Shown here piece by piece: positions 12,890 to 23,749 of a DNA stretch of 64,000 bases. The notes beneath the pieces are model-generated. The model was not told the origin of the DNA, did not search any database, and saw only the letters and a program-made list of their open reading frames with translations. The position numbers were made by a program, and so were the translations under genes. Each line of letters begins with the position of its first letter. Position 1 is the first letter of the stretch. The DNA lies in contig CP136062.1 of the NCBI GenBank assembly GCA_032622095.1, forward strand, positions 1,054,001 through 1,118,000. The letters run 5' to 3'. Source of the DNA: Siphonodentalium dalli (taxonomy: Eukaryota; Mollusca; Scaphopoda; Gadilida; Siphonodentaliidae).

Positions 12890-12959
12890 GGCTTTCTGAA
12901 AATTTGCGAAAACCCTCACATCTATTTACATGCAGAAGAGAATACATTTCGCCTAACAA

Positions 12960-13060
12960 TATTTACCTCAACCTTGTAAGCCAGTCCATTCTCTTATATA
13001 TACGAGGCTCCTTACGTGACACTCGCATATACACCGTAAGAGAATGCACTGTAGTGCGAT
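12960..13060. repeat. Dispersed hairpin repeat with 'cgaggctc' motif
   Basis: Shares TCTTATATAT.CGAGGCTCCTTA and AGAGAATGCACTG with the interior of the hAT element at 24079-24541, and weakly with 17285-17460 and 18775-18850. Confidence 0.5.
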
Positions 13061-13184
13061 CTGGCCATTAGTTCCCGAGAAACCAGTCTGTCCATGCAGA
13101 TATGACGTCAAAATGTGAAAATGGAAAGAAACCAGATGCAGACCATGTTACACAAAGTACCGAAATACATACATGTACATGTAT

Positions 13185-14795
13185 CGGTGTAACAGGATAT
13201 CTCCCCTGGATATCTCCCCCGCCACCCTGGATATCGCCCCCCCCCATATATGACTAACAAATCATTTCACTCATTTGATATTGTTTGACCCTGAATTGGC
13301 CAGAATTATTTTGTTTTTATGATTTAATATTGTTTAAAAAAAAAATTTCAAATGTCCAGGCTTGATATATATGACTATATAAAGCAAAATAAGCAATAAA
13401 ACCATAAGATGATTTTTTTGTCATGATGGTGCTGGGTGGAGGGAGATATCCTGACCTGGACATCTTCTCCCACCCCAAACCCTGATGCGAACAATTTTTC
13501 GCAGAAGTAAATTTCTCGCTGTTTGATGACTATATAAAGCAATAAAATGATAAGGTGATTTTTTTTGTCATGTACATGTAGGTGCTGGGTGGGTTGGGGG
13601 GTGAAATACTGGTGTCCTGACCTGGACATCTGACCGCCCCAACCCAAACCCTGACTCAAACAACTTTTTCTCAGAAGAAGTTAATTTCTTGCTGTTTCAT
13701 GACTATATAAAGCAAAATAAGCAATAAAACCATAAGATGAGTTTTTGTCATGTACACATGTAGGTGCTGGGTTGTGGGAAGATATCCTGACCTGGACATC
13801 CCCCCATAAAACCATAAGATGAGTTTTTTGTCATGTAGGTGCTGGTGGGGGGGGGGAGATATCCTAACCTGGACATCTCCCCCCCCAAACCCTGACTCAA
13901 ACAACTTTTTCTCCGAAGAAGTTAATTTCTTGCTGTTTCATGACTATATAAAGCAAAATAAGCAATAAAACCATAAGATGAAGTTTTGTCATGTACACAT
14001 GTAGGTGCTGGGTTGTGGGAAGATATCCTGACCTGGACATCCCCCCATAAAACCATAAGATGAGTTTTGTGTCATGTAGGTGCTGGTGGGGGGGGGGGGG
14101 AGATATCCTAACCTGGACATCTCCCCCCCCCAAACCATGACTCAAACAACGTTTTCGCAAAAGAAATTAATTTCTCGCTGTTTCATGGGTGGGGGGTGAT
14201 ATCCTGACCTGGACATCTTCTCCCACCCCAAACCCTGACGCGAACAATTTTTCTCAGAAGTAAATTTCTCGCTGTTTGATGTCAGACTATATAAAGCAAT
14301 AAAATGATAAGGTGATTTTTTTTGATGTAGGTGCTGGGTTGGGGGGTGAAATACTGGTATCCTGACCTGGACATCTCACCGCCCCAACCCAAACCCTGAC
14401 TCAAACAACTTTTTCTCCGAAGAAGTTAATTTCTTGCTGTTTCATGACTATATAATATAAAGCAATAAAACCATAAGATGATTTTTTTGTCATGTACATG
14501 TACCGGGGTAGGTGCTGGGTTGGGGAAGATATCAAGACCTGGACAATTAAATACAAATAAATTTAAATCTCAAAAGTCATTTTTCTGGCCATTTAGGGAT
14601 TAAACTATGAAAAGTGTGAAAAAAATAATTGTCACTTGAGAAAATAAAATTTAAAGAAAAAAAATATATTAAATCTCAAAAAAAATAATATCAAACAATA
14701 TCAAATGAGTGAAATTAATTTTTAGTCATATATGGGGGGGGGGGGAGATATCCAGGGTGGGGGAGATATCCTGGGGGAGATGATGTGGTACACCT
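13185..14795. mobile_element. Minisatellite-bearing TIR element, about 1.6 kb
   Basis: The ends are inverted copies: the left reads CGGTGTAACAGGATATCTCC with GGATATC/CTCCCC repeats and CATATATGACTA, and the right has the complement. Between the ends (13370-14545) lies a minisatellite of about nine units, each with CTGTTTCATGACTATATAAA, CAATAAAACCATAAGATGA, a TCATGTAGGTGCTGG box and GATATCCTGACCTGGACATC. Two ~240-bp stretches (13671-13896, 13910-14150) are near-identical, suggesting higher-order duplication. The minus-strand ORFs (77-94 codons) are read-through of the units. A second, 5'-truncated copy is at 62917-63660. Confidence 0.75.
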
Positions 14796-14867
14796 GTATC
14801 CATGCCAAATTTCATCGCAGTCAGTGCTGAAATGTGGATGGCTTGATGTACATGCATATGGAACATA

Positions 14868-15015
14868 TCACTATGATCAAGGTCATTGACTTGAAAAATG
14901 GGGTGATACCCCAGTAATGACCACGGTATAACCGGTTGTATTACTGTATCCACAGCAGTATCAAAATGGGAACTCCGGTGGAGTTACGGTACCATTTGGT
15001 TATACCACGGTCGTC
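14868..15015 (-). mobile_element. Diverged fragment related to the 343-bp MITE (variant B2)
   Basis: Carries GGGGTGATACCCCAGTAATGACCACGGTAT and TGTATCCACAGCAGTA, the reverse of the fragment at 62760-62915. It is similar to one half of the 343-bp MITE but lacks its second end. (Segments quoted are parts of a longer match.). Confidence 0.5.
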
Positions 15016-15079
15016 ACACCAAAAATTGAAGAAAATAATATGTCCATGAGGATCTTGTTAAAGATACGGTAAGTGTTGC

Positions 15080-15125
15080 CGGTGGGTACATGTACATGTA
15101 TACATGTATAGTGTACATGTATGGT
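15080..15125. repeat. TACATG hexamer tract
   Basis: A run of TACATG palindromes (ACATGTACATGTATACATGT) that breaks up into TATAGTGTACATG. No coding role is visible. Confidence 0.8.
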
Positions 15126-15353
15126 TAAAATAGTCACATCGGTTAAAACCGCCATAAATACCACTCGAATTTAATTAAACCAAGTCTTCTCATATCACAA
15201 CAACTTATGACACTGTATGATATTGGTTGGGTCGATGCTGTTTTGGACCGAGTCCCGTCCCGTTACTCTTCTATATACTAGTAACAGACTTTATGCTCAG
15301 AATCGTGGGCGTGAGTTAACTTGCTTGTATGTCTTCGGATTACATGTACTGGT

Positions 15354-15430
15354 ACAGTAATGGTCTAAATAAACGACCCCTTAACCACAGCAGAATTATT
15401 AGTATAAACTTTTCAGGATTTAGTTGGAAA
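15354..15430. mobile_element. Half of a TA-target MITE
   Basis: Left half of the element seen complete at 35346-35480: CAGTAATGGTCTAAATAAAC and ACCACAGCAGAATTATTA, then TTTTCAGGATTTAGT(T/C)GGAA. The second arm is absent. Confidence 0.6.
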
Positions 15431-15459
15431 TATGGCTTGTTGCCATTCATCGGAAAGCT

Positions 15460-16000
15460 CTCAGTGAGATCCAAGATGGCTGTCAGCATCCATGTTTTTC
15501 ATCTGAAATTGTACAAATTCAATAGCTCCCATCTAGAGTTGATCCAAAAATGCCTGTAATTTTTCAATGCATTTCACTTTATATAATTGTAGGCTGACTG
15601 GTGTAACGATGGATTAAAATTTGAAATCCAATTTGACCACCGGTGGCCATGTTTTTAAAATAATTCTGAAAAAATGGTAAGCTCCCATCTAGTGGACACC
15701 CCGAACTTGGGCCGAAGATCTACATTTGTATATGAAGTAACGGTATCCCAATATAACTTTTAAATATGGCTTATACACCGAACCAATTGTATATTATAAA
15801 TATGACATTTATATTTCTGATTTAAAAATTCAACATGCAAATGAAGGCTGTATTGCAATGGCAGACTTTTTATTTACATCGCATATTGTTGAATTGCCTT
15901 GAAAATTCAGGTTGACCCAATCCTGTCCACTAGGAATTTGGGAGTCATTTGGGCTTCTCGAGTTTGGGCGCCCATACCTGTAACAGGTATCAAAACAACC
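15460..16000. repeat. Relic related to the hAT interior at 24.1-24.5 kb
   Basis: The box TTTGGGCGCCCATACCTGTA followed by ACAGGTATCAAAA, and the preceding CATATTGTTGAATT-type sequence, match 24330-24520. The 5' part has two AAGATGGC / ACCGGTGGCCATGTTTTT-type units. I cannot define ends. Confidence 0.45.
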
Positions 16001-16744
16001 ATAGAAATGTCCCTGTATACTGTGGTAACTTCCAACACGGCGGTAAGGTGTATACTGTGTGTACCGGGGTTGCACCACAATGCATGTGGTCCCAGTTCTC
16101 AGGCATGAAGATAAAATGCAGTGATTCTCCTTATATCTGCGGTTCTTAAATGCATGGATGGCCTTTGTTATACATGTACAGGTTATAACTTAGAATTTTT
16201 TTTACCAAATTAGGAAAAGTTCCCCAAGAATATACAAGACTATACAGGTACCGGGTAGAAGATAATAATGATAATATGAATGCAATCTTATCCACAAAAG
16301 TTGAAACACACTTTGACTTTGTGTGAGCCAAGCGTTTGTTTACAGGTATTTACATGTACAGCACGTAAACAGTGAGCGGTAAGCAAAACACTCCACACCG
16401 TTACGATTCTTAGGAGAGTGATTGATGGTGACCCATTCAACACAGATATCTTGAGGTGAAGATTAGCGATAGCTATACCGGTATGTTGTAAACAACTTGG
16501 TGGCATTTCTAACAAAAGTTCAATTACATACATGTAGTGGCGGTCTCCACCGTGTTGCGTGTTTTGCTTATTGCATACTCTGTATGTACCGGTACTGTTT
16601 GTTTACATAACATGGCATTTGTTTAAATAACACTAGACTCACAGAGTACTAACATGACAATAACATGCTGCAATTTACACTATACATTTATGAATGGTAT
16701 GTACATGTATACATGTAAGAACAAGGTTTGTTAACTTTGTTTAT
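16001..16744. other. No recognised feature
   Basis: Scattered TACATGTA and TACCGGTA palindromes and a GTTTACATAACA motif (16600). No supportable gene. Confidence 0.4.
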
Positions 16745-17125
16745 AATATTATAATATGAACATAAGCTAGCTTAATTAACGAACCAAAGCTGAACAACAT
16801 GGGTGCCCGTTTGGTGGGGTTGGGCGATTAACTATTTATGTGGTCATTCAACCAGTAAAACTGCTGTTGTGACATGGCATAGCGGCTGAAATGACGATAA
16901 ACCATTATCAACCGACCAACATGGATATTCCTGTGGCTTCAATCTCACATGATTGAATCATTTTACAACTGGTACCTCAATTTCATAAAGTTAGAAATAT
17001 TCTAAATGTGGCCATTTGTTGGTCTAGTTATACAACAGATTTTCCGCTGAATACTAAAGTTAGGGGGGGCAAAACCAGAACCCCTCCCACCAATTATGTG
17101 GTTCTAAACTCAGCTCATAAATCAC
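16745..17125 (+). repeat. Dispersed repeat of about 375 bp, copy 1
   Basis: Near-identical to 40231-40605 over its length. Shared strings include AAGCTAGCTTAATTAACGAA, CATGGGTGCCCGTTT and CACCAATTATGTGGTTCTAA. No coding potential recognised. Likely a mobile element whose ends I cannot place. Confidence 0.75.
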
Positions 17126-17284
17126 CATCTACCGGTACATGTACATCTATCAGGACTAGGAGTTCGAACTCCGTAAAATAACAGAAGCTGAGAAACTGGT
17201 GTGAATTAAACTGTGACGGGGTCTCAAGCATGTCTACCCCTGCACATCAGAAAAATGCCATTAACCTTATCATGACTGGAGCTC

Positions 17285-17470
17285 AATGAATTTTTGCGAA
17301 AAACTTGGTCCAATGCACACTTATATATGGGAGTCTCCCATTGGGAGCCTCGCATATATAAGAAAAGACATTGGCCAAACAACATTTGCCTTAACATTGT
17401 AAACCAGTGCACTTTTATATGCGAGGCTCACCATGAGAGACATGCATATATTTGTACATGTATACATCTG
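17285..17470. repeat. Inverted repeat with 'gcgaggctc' arms
   Basis: Arms TTATATATGGGAG and CTCGCATATATAA face each other, and GCGAGGCTC recurs at about 17420. Same family as 12960-13060 and the interior of 24079-24541. Confidence 0.5.
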
Positions 17471-17589
17471 CATGTATACGAGTGTGCACAGGCACATTAT
17501 ATTTAATGCTGCACCAGTATGAAAGGGTTAAATGGCAAAAGTAGCTTGAGGGTGGATGTGATCCATCATATCGCAGGTCAATTCAACCA

Positions 17590-17710
17590 GTCCCACACAA
17601 TTTCATGTTCAAGTTCTTGTGTACTAATTTATAGCACAAACTCATTGCCAGTTGATAGAAATACATGATTTTCAATTTTGTCAATAATTCATAATTTCAC
17701 TCACCTTGCA
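17590..17710. repeat. Fragment of the 39-40 kb / 61-62 kb repeat
   Basis: GTGTACTAATTTATAGCACA, ACTCAT and AGAAATACAT match the paralogous segments near 39470-39530 and 61840-61900. Only this short piece is recognisable. Confidence 0.5.
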
Positions 17711-18119
17711 GTGTGTAGACTATAGTGACTATTGTTGTTATATATTCTGTCATATTTTCACAATAAAAGGTAAACTACCACCAGGAATGAAAAGAAATTG
17801 CAATTCAATATTCATAATTCTCATTTGCAGTAGCAGTAATTGAAATACATACAACTGATAAGATATCACTTTAGGCAAATGCTTTAGAATTTCTACAGCA
17901 AGTCAGGAGCTTTTACAAGAATCAAAGTGTTGAAAATGAGTTAATGAAAATCATGAATAATGTAAACATGATTTTACATGTACTCTTGTCGGATCAAAAT
18001 ATTTCTGTCATTTGTTCAGTATAATGGCGGCATGATTGAGATTTCTCGTACTATAGTGGAATATAAGACAGGGAACACTCAAGGTTGGGTGTATTTAGAG
18101 CGAAAATAAAGTAATGGGG

Positions 18120-18500
18120 AACATCTCTCAGTCTAATACAAGGTCATAACTCTGGCAAAGGGCTATAACTCCGAAAAGAGTGCAGACAAAACTTGCCCTG
18201 TGAAGGACGGGGTCAAACGAAGGTCTCCACATATACACTGTACTAGTACCTCCGAACCATCTGAATCCTCAATCACAAATTTCCAAGTCAAGGAAGGGTT
18301 GTAACTGGCAAATATGAAACTGGTATTTGGGGATCCTTTCCACCAACCTATGCTAAACGTACATGAACACCCTATAATTAACACCCCGAGTTACAAGCTT
18401 AAATATTCTTTCAGACAAAAATTTCTAACTCAAACAAGGGCCGTAACTCTGGTAAACATTAGAGGTGTGACTGTCCCAATGGGACTAAGGATACCCCCTT
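18120..18500. repeat. Unclassified repeat with 'ataactctgg' motifs
   Basis: AAGGTCATAACTCTGGCAAA, GGGCTATAACTCC and AAGGGCCGTAACTCTGGTAA recur about 20-280 bp apart. They are the core motif of the tandem-core elements elsewhere in the window. Ends not defined. Confidence 0.45.
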
Positions 18501-18613
18501 TTTTAAAACACTAAGATGGTTCACATGTCAGTAAACATTTAGTTAAAATAATAAAATAACAGATTCCCATTGCAGGTACAAAACCCTAACCCCATTCATA
18601 AAACCTATTGAGC

Positions 18614-18660
18614 AAATGAGAGGCCGATCATGATCGGCAGATGTTAACCCATTCCTTCGC
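18614..18660. repeat. Solo terminal hairpin of family F4
   Basis: GGCCGATCATGATCGGC followed by AGATGTTAACCCATTCCTT. The same palindrome plus tail occurs at 29747-29790 and 40684-40730. At 29.7 kb it directly follows a GACA microsatellite. Confidence 0.65.
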
Positions 18661-19139
18661 GATAGTAAATTACTATGATTGGAAACATAAAGGAGAGTTT
18701 TGATGTTGAATTATAGAGCATACTGTTACGTATTATTATAGACCATACATGTACATAACTCAACTTATTGGAATTTATGGGTCACTCGCATTTACATGTA
18801 CCGTATGTAAGATAATGCACTGGAACAGGATCTGTAATGCGCTGCACCACCACAGCCTTGGGTTAAATGTGAAAAGGTGACCATGGAATAATTACTTGGT
18901 CTGCTTGGTCAAGAGATTGCAATTTAAGTTTACAATGACAATGTATCGCATTCTACCAACACCAGCCATCAAGATACTATACTGCTGACCCATTGGTATG
19001 AATTTTTTATACACCACAGCGGTCAACAAATCACAGGCATCGTTTATGCTGAAGACTGGTATCACTATTAAACCAATAACATTTACATTTTTTGTATAAT
19101 AACATGAGACCATCTGTAGAGTGATGATCTAGTCTACTT

Positions 19140-19882
19140 TTAACAGCATGTGATCTGAATTGTTGAAACTGTTTTTTTAAATTAGATACAATAACTTTCT
19201 TTATCTGCACATTAGCATAAGAGACATCAGAAAATTATATAGCCATATTGTATTAATAGCTACAGTAGTCCAAAGGCATGGGATGGAATTGGTGAATTGG
19301 GTTTAATGTCGCTCAAAACAAATTTACCAGTACACAACAATAACTTTCTTTATCTGCACATTAGCATAAGAGACATCTGAAAATTATATAGCCATATTGT
19401 ATTAATAGCTACAGTAGTCCAAAGGCATGGGATGGAATTGGTGAATTGGGTTTAATGTCGCTCAAAACAAATTTACCAGTACACAACACAATACATGTAC
19501 GGGTATTTTCTACCGATTTAAAAAAAATTTGATGTGCTGACTCGGGTACCCTTGGCAGAGTTGTAATGGTGTTAGTTTTTCAAATTTTGGAATTTTTTTT
19601 TTTTTTAATTATTTAAACAAAAAAGTTTGTTTTTTTGTATTCATTTATTGATATTTTTTTTTTTTTTTTAATATAGAGTGAATATTTTTTAGAAAAAGGG
19701 CCATAACTCAGTTAAAAATAGATCTGTCTTGTGGCTCAGACATTCATATGTAAAATTCCGATCAGATAGAAAATGTTTGAGTTATCGCACCATGCATAAA
19801 TGTCCATGGACACAGACAGACGACGAGTGGTCACTATCTTTATCATACTATGGCATGGCTAAACATAATGAACGTGACACTG
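19140..19882 (+). mobile_element. Hairpin-ended element, family F2, copy 1
   Basis: Aligns with 30735-31432: GTCCAAAGGCATGGGATGGA, TGGTGTGCTGACTC-type sequence, a poly-T tract, GGGCCATAACTCAGTTAAAA, ACAGACAGACGACGAGTGG, then a 3' hairpin around TACTATGGCATGGCTAAAC (19838-19864). The 5' part contains a 149-bp tandem duplication. No ORF of substance. The architecture resembles the non-autonomous Helentron-type repeats known from bivalves (inference). Confidence 0.65.
19189..19486 (+). repeat. 149-bp tandem duplication, two near-identical units
   Basis: Units 19189-19337 and 19338-19486 differ at one base by eye (ACATCAG versus ACATCTG). The corresponding segment in the copy at 30735 is single, so the duplication arose in this copy. 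Confidence 0.9.
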
Positions 19883-20947
19883 TAGCTCAACTTGGAAAGG
19901 GAATAATTCCATGTGTTACAGTCAATGGAGTGATTAGGAATGTGGAAAGTTGAAAGGCCTACCGTAGTTATGCAATGAGTGAAATCCAAGATGCCGCTTG
20001 CAGCCATGTTTTTTTGCTGAATGACCACAAAGTGACTAATTCCCATCTACATGTCATTAACATCCATCACAAATTTCATGATGATCTGACAAAAGATCAT
20101 ATGACCTGTGGCCTGTGCCAAAGGATTTATTCATTCAAAGAGTAAAATCCAAGATGGCTGCTGTCGGCCATGTTTTTTGGCCCAATGACCACAAAATGGC
20201 TCGTTCCCATCTACATGTCATTGTTAACATCCATGACAAATTTCATGAAGATCCGACCAAAGGTACGACCTGTAGACTGTGCAGAAGGATTTAGTCATGC
20301 AAAGAGTAAAATCCAAGATGGCTGCTGGCGGCCATGTTTTTTGGCCGAACAACCCCAAAATGACTCGTTTCCATCGACATGTCAATATTAGCATCAATGA
20401 CAAATTTCATGATGACCAGACGAACAGTACAACCTGTAGCCGTTCTAATGGATTGAAATTTGAAATGTCAACAGCCATGACAAATCTCATAATGATCTGA
20501 CCAAAGGTACAATCTGTAGCCCGTGCCAAAGGATTTAGTCATGCAAAGAGTAACATTCAAGATGGCTGCTGGCAGCCATGTTTTTTGGCCCAATGACCCC
20601 AAAATGGCTCGTTCCCATCTACATGTACATGTCATTGTTAATATCCATGACAAATTTCATGAAAATCTATGACCTGTAGCCCGTGCCAAAGGATTTAGTC
20701 ATGCAAAGAGTAAAATCCAAGATGGCTGCCGGCGGCCATGTTTTTTTGCCGAATGACCCCAAAATGACTCGTTCCCATCTACATGTCAATGTCAACACCA
20801 TGACAAATTTCATAATGATCTGACCAAAGGTACAACCTGTAGCCCGTGCTAAAGGAAATTGTTGACGAGTCACACACCCTCACACACACGGACGACGGAT
20901 ACCAAGCCATGGCAATAGCTCAAACTTTACAAAGTAAAGTTGAGCTA
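19883..20947 (+). mobile_element. Hairpin-ended tandem-core element F1, copy 2
   Basis: Begins near TAGCTCAACTTGGAAAGGGA. It contains about five core units of about 160 bp, each with AAGATGGCTGC, a GGCCATGTTTTTTGG hairpin-like box, GACTCGTTCCCATC and ATGACAAATTTCAT. It ends with a (CA)n/GGACGACGGATACC segment and a 32-nt hairpin, 20916-20947, with arms TAGCTCAAACTTTAC and GTAAAGTTGAGCTA. The 5' motif TAGCTCAACTT is the inverted form of the 3' end. The left boundary may lie about 20 bp further out, because TGACACTG is also shared between copies. The ORFs inside read the repeat units. Confidence 0.75.
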
Positions 20948-20999
20948 AAAATGTAGGACAAAATTATACATTTTGCAAAGATTTTCTAAGTCGAAAAAT

Positions 21000-21640
21000 G
21001 GGGATGTAACTCCACCAAAAAAAGTCTGACAGATGTCATAATCGCAGATCCCCATGTTGTGGATGTCTGTGCCAACTTCCATGGAAAATGATCAGAAAAC
21101 AGCTGAGAAAAACTCCAGACAAATTTATGTCCACAGACAAGCTGATTGGAGTATAAACCCCCTTCTCCACAACCGCGTTGCAGGGGGTATTATTAATGGA
21201 CAAAACATTTCCCCCCAACACTACGACATAAGACAACAAAATCCAATAATAAAGACATCCACAGCCAGAGGTCAGAGTAGATTTTATATACCGGTAGCAT
21301 TCTCTACCAATACATGTTTTTTCATTGTAAATTGCTTTGCAGAAATTGAAAAACGCATCACAAATTGCAAATCCAGTTACACTGATATACAGCATGTTTT
21401 TCCAGTAAAGGGCTATAACTCTGGGAAAAAGTCTGAACAAAACCTCCATTATGTGGACATCCACAATCCTGATCTACATGTACATGCACCAGCATGCCGA
21501 AGGACACCCAAATTGGAATTCCCATTTTTGAGCTGTGTTGTGAAATGATAGTTATGGACAGACAGAATGACCCACCGAAAGGAAAGGCAGACTGAGGTAC
21601 ATGTATCACTATATATACCCCTAATCCTTGGCAGTAAGCC
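21000..21640. repeat. Unclassified repeat-like segment with antisense ORFs
   Basis: Contains AAAGGGCTATAACTCTGGGA and GGACAGACAGAATGACCCAC, motifs typical of the tandem-core elements. A 164-codon plus ORF (21054-21548) and a 142-codon minus ORF (21036-21464) overlap almost completely. Neither shows a domain, signal peptide or biased composition, so I do not call a gene. Confidence 0.4.
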
Positions 21641-22004
21641 TGGGGGGGGGGGGGGGCAGGCTTGTGCATGTACATGTATTTACTCATAAAGTTGGTACTG
21701 GGCTTACTCACAAGGCCCCCTCCCCTTTGCAAACATTCAGTTAGCCTTCAAGTGCTGACATACCATCATGTTTTATATCATTACCGTTATTTTTATTTTG
21801 GTACTGAAAAAGATAATGTGTTTTATTTATATCATTAAAAAAATTAAGTCACATGATAATGACCAGAAACAGTGACAAGACAGTTTTGGAATAAAAAAAA
21901 GCACAGATGTGCTCGAGTACATGTATCTTCTCCTACAGGGTACCTGTATTCTACAGGATAGAAAGACATGATTGTATTCACCTTCCAAATGCTCAACAAT
22001 TCCA

Positions 22005-22200
22005 AATTTTCTCACACTGAGCCAAACAACCATGGTCAGCCGGCTTTTCCTGGTTTTTGCCTGTAGCCGTGTGCATTTGTCTGGAGTTAGACCACTAGAT
22101 GTTAGGTTTTATGCAATTTTTCAGGTTACAATATCTGAATGTACTCATACCGGGATTGGAATATACGGGTAGAACCATGCTTTATGAATATATAGGGGGG
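22005..22200 (+). repeat. Dispersed repeat of about 190 bp, copy 1
   Basis: Matches 47815-48010 and 54945-55135: GTGTGCATTTGTCTGGAGTT, TTATGCAATTTTTCAGGT and GAACCATG.TTTATGAATAT. No tRNA-like A or B box is evident, so I do not call it a SINE. Confidence 0.75.
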
Positions 22201-22243
22201 GTGCAAATGAAAACAATTTGGTTCAAGCGATATATCACATAGC

Positions 22244-23086
22244 CAGGGTTTCCGCTATACCGGCAGGGGGTTCCCTTGACGGCCCAGTTCCCCTCACCAA
22301 GTTTTCCCCTCCTGCGATACCCCAGGACATACTGCATGTCTATAAAGTATACAGATGTTTAAAACTTCTGAATTTTGTTGGAATACATGTAGTACTAAGG
22401 AATTTTAAAAGCCGAATTTATTTTATATATTGTGAGTGTACACACTCTAAACGCGTTGTTAAATTGAAACATGAAGTGATCGGAACTGACATCGCTAGAA
22501 GCTATGCCTTTGAGGCTGGTTACTAGTAGTTACGTTACCCGGTTATGCTATGCAAAAGAGCAGTATTTTAATCATACCTGTCATGTTTTATACCGCAAAA
22601 TATACTATTAACTTTGTAATAGAGCGAGAGAGAAATGTGGGAGTAGCCGCACCGGGCATCAAGGCATCTTACCACTGCCCACAAAGAATACTCGTCAGCC
22701 AGATATGTAATCAGCCTTAATATATTCCGATTATGTTATCCATCCAAAATATCTGCTGATTCTTCCATTGAGTCTTTTAACATTAATGGGCATGTTTAAC
22801 TCGGGATCCAAATTACTGGTGTTCTGTACATCTACTTCGTAAATTAATTTATATCTAATAAATTTACTAGTTTTAAAGTTACAGGTACATGTAGAAGGGT
22901 TGATAGCTTGGCACTCGGGCAGAAATGTAACAAAACAGTCTGCCATTTCTACTCTCACATGATTCTATTGGCCGATATAACGAAAGTAGTTCAACCAGTG
23001 CTAAAAGTAAAACAGGCTACTTTTACCTGGATTTTTGCCCTTGATGGCTACCGGCCCCATTCCCCTACCCCCTAGCGGAAACCCTG
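22244..23086. mobile_element. hAT-like element, 843 bp, non-autonomous
   Basis: Ends are CAGGGTTTCCGCTA and its exact complement TAGCGGAAACCCTG. ACATAGC is duplicated at 22237-22243 and 23087-23093. The hAT norm is 8 bp, so one base may have changed. A matching uninserted sequence, TATATCACATAGCAAATATC, exists at 35481-35500. No transposase ORF survives; a 102-codon plus ORF (22218-22526) starts outside and has no domain. Confidence 0.75.
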
Positions 23087-23395
23087 ACATAGCAAATATC
23101 AAAATATCAAATAATCTGAAATGTGTTGTTCCATGTAGTCTGTAGAATACTCAAATGTGATTATGTGACTAGATCATGTGACTATATACACTGTACTAGT
23201 ACTATGAAATTATGAAAATGATTGTTAATAAAAACTTTGGCAATCTGCCTATCACTAGAAATGTGATTATGTTGACACATTTCTTGATTAAAGACACTCT
23301 TACATGATAAATTCAAATACTAGTAGTATCGTTATCTGCATTATGCACTGTTCTATTAAAATTTCATGCAATAAACTATTTACAGGGTGGATGTC
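23087..23395 (+). repeat. Dispersed repeat, copy 1 (host of the hAT at 22244)
   Basis: Aligns with 35481-35765: CAAATATCAAAATATCAAAT, GTGATTATGTGACTAGATCA and ATTATGTTGACACATTTCTT. No coding potential recognised. Confidence 0.75.
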
Positions 23396-23511
23396 CAAAA
23401 CTCACCGGAAAAAAATTCCTGAAATGGATGTCCAAATGGGTGTCCAAAATTGCCCGTCTGGAAAAAATAAAAATGATCATACATGCCTGGAATTTTTTTT
23501 TGGGTACATGT

Positions 23512-23645
23512 AGTTTCTACGGTGTACTTTCATCAAACTGAAAAAAGACAATACAAACCAGAAATCTAACCACGGTGTACATGCCATTCGGCCGCGAGGG
23601 TACTAGTAGTTGCCTTTCGCCACAGTGAACTTGCTGTTTGGCCCG
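23512..23645 (+). repeat. Fragment of GC-rich TA element C
   Basis: Near-identical to 23888-24022 inside the complete copy that follows, including GTACATGTAGTTTCTACGGT and CGAGGGTACTAGTAGTTGCC. Probably a local duplication. Confidence 0.75.
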
Positions 23646-23749
23646 GGTGGGTAGGGAATTTTTTATTTTTTATCCAGTTGCAGAAATAATGAACTACAAT
23701 CATGTTGTGGTGAAAGTACTAGTATTACTTGAACAACACAGTGGAAATA

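Noticed and set aside
13375-14160. Three similar minus-strand ORFs as a small gene family
   Set aside because: Their similarity comes from the minisatellite units in which they lie.
17155-17180. tRNA T-arm-like GGAGTTCGAACTCC
   Set aside because: The palindrome lacks a 7-nt loop and no acceptor or anticodon arm can be drawn around it.
21036-21548. 164-codon plus ORF and overlapping 142-codon minus ORF as genes
   Set aside because: They overlap antisense over nearly their whole length, show no domain or signal sequence, and lie in repeat-like DNA with ATAACTCTGG and GACAGACAG motifs.
22005-22200. SINE
   Set aside because: Three copies exist, but no A/B box, poly-A tail or target duplication is seen; in one copy it is a module of a hAT element.
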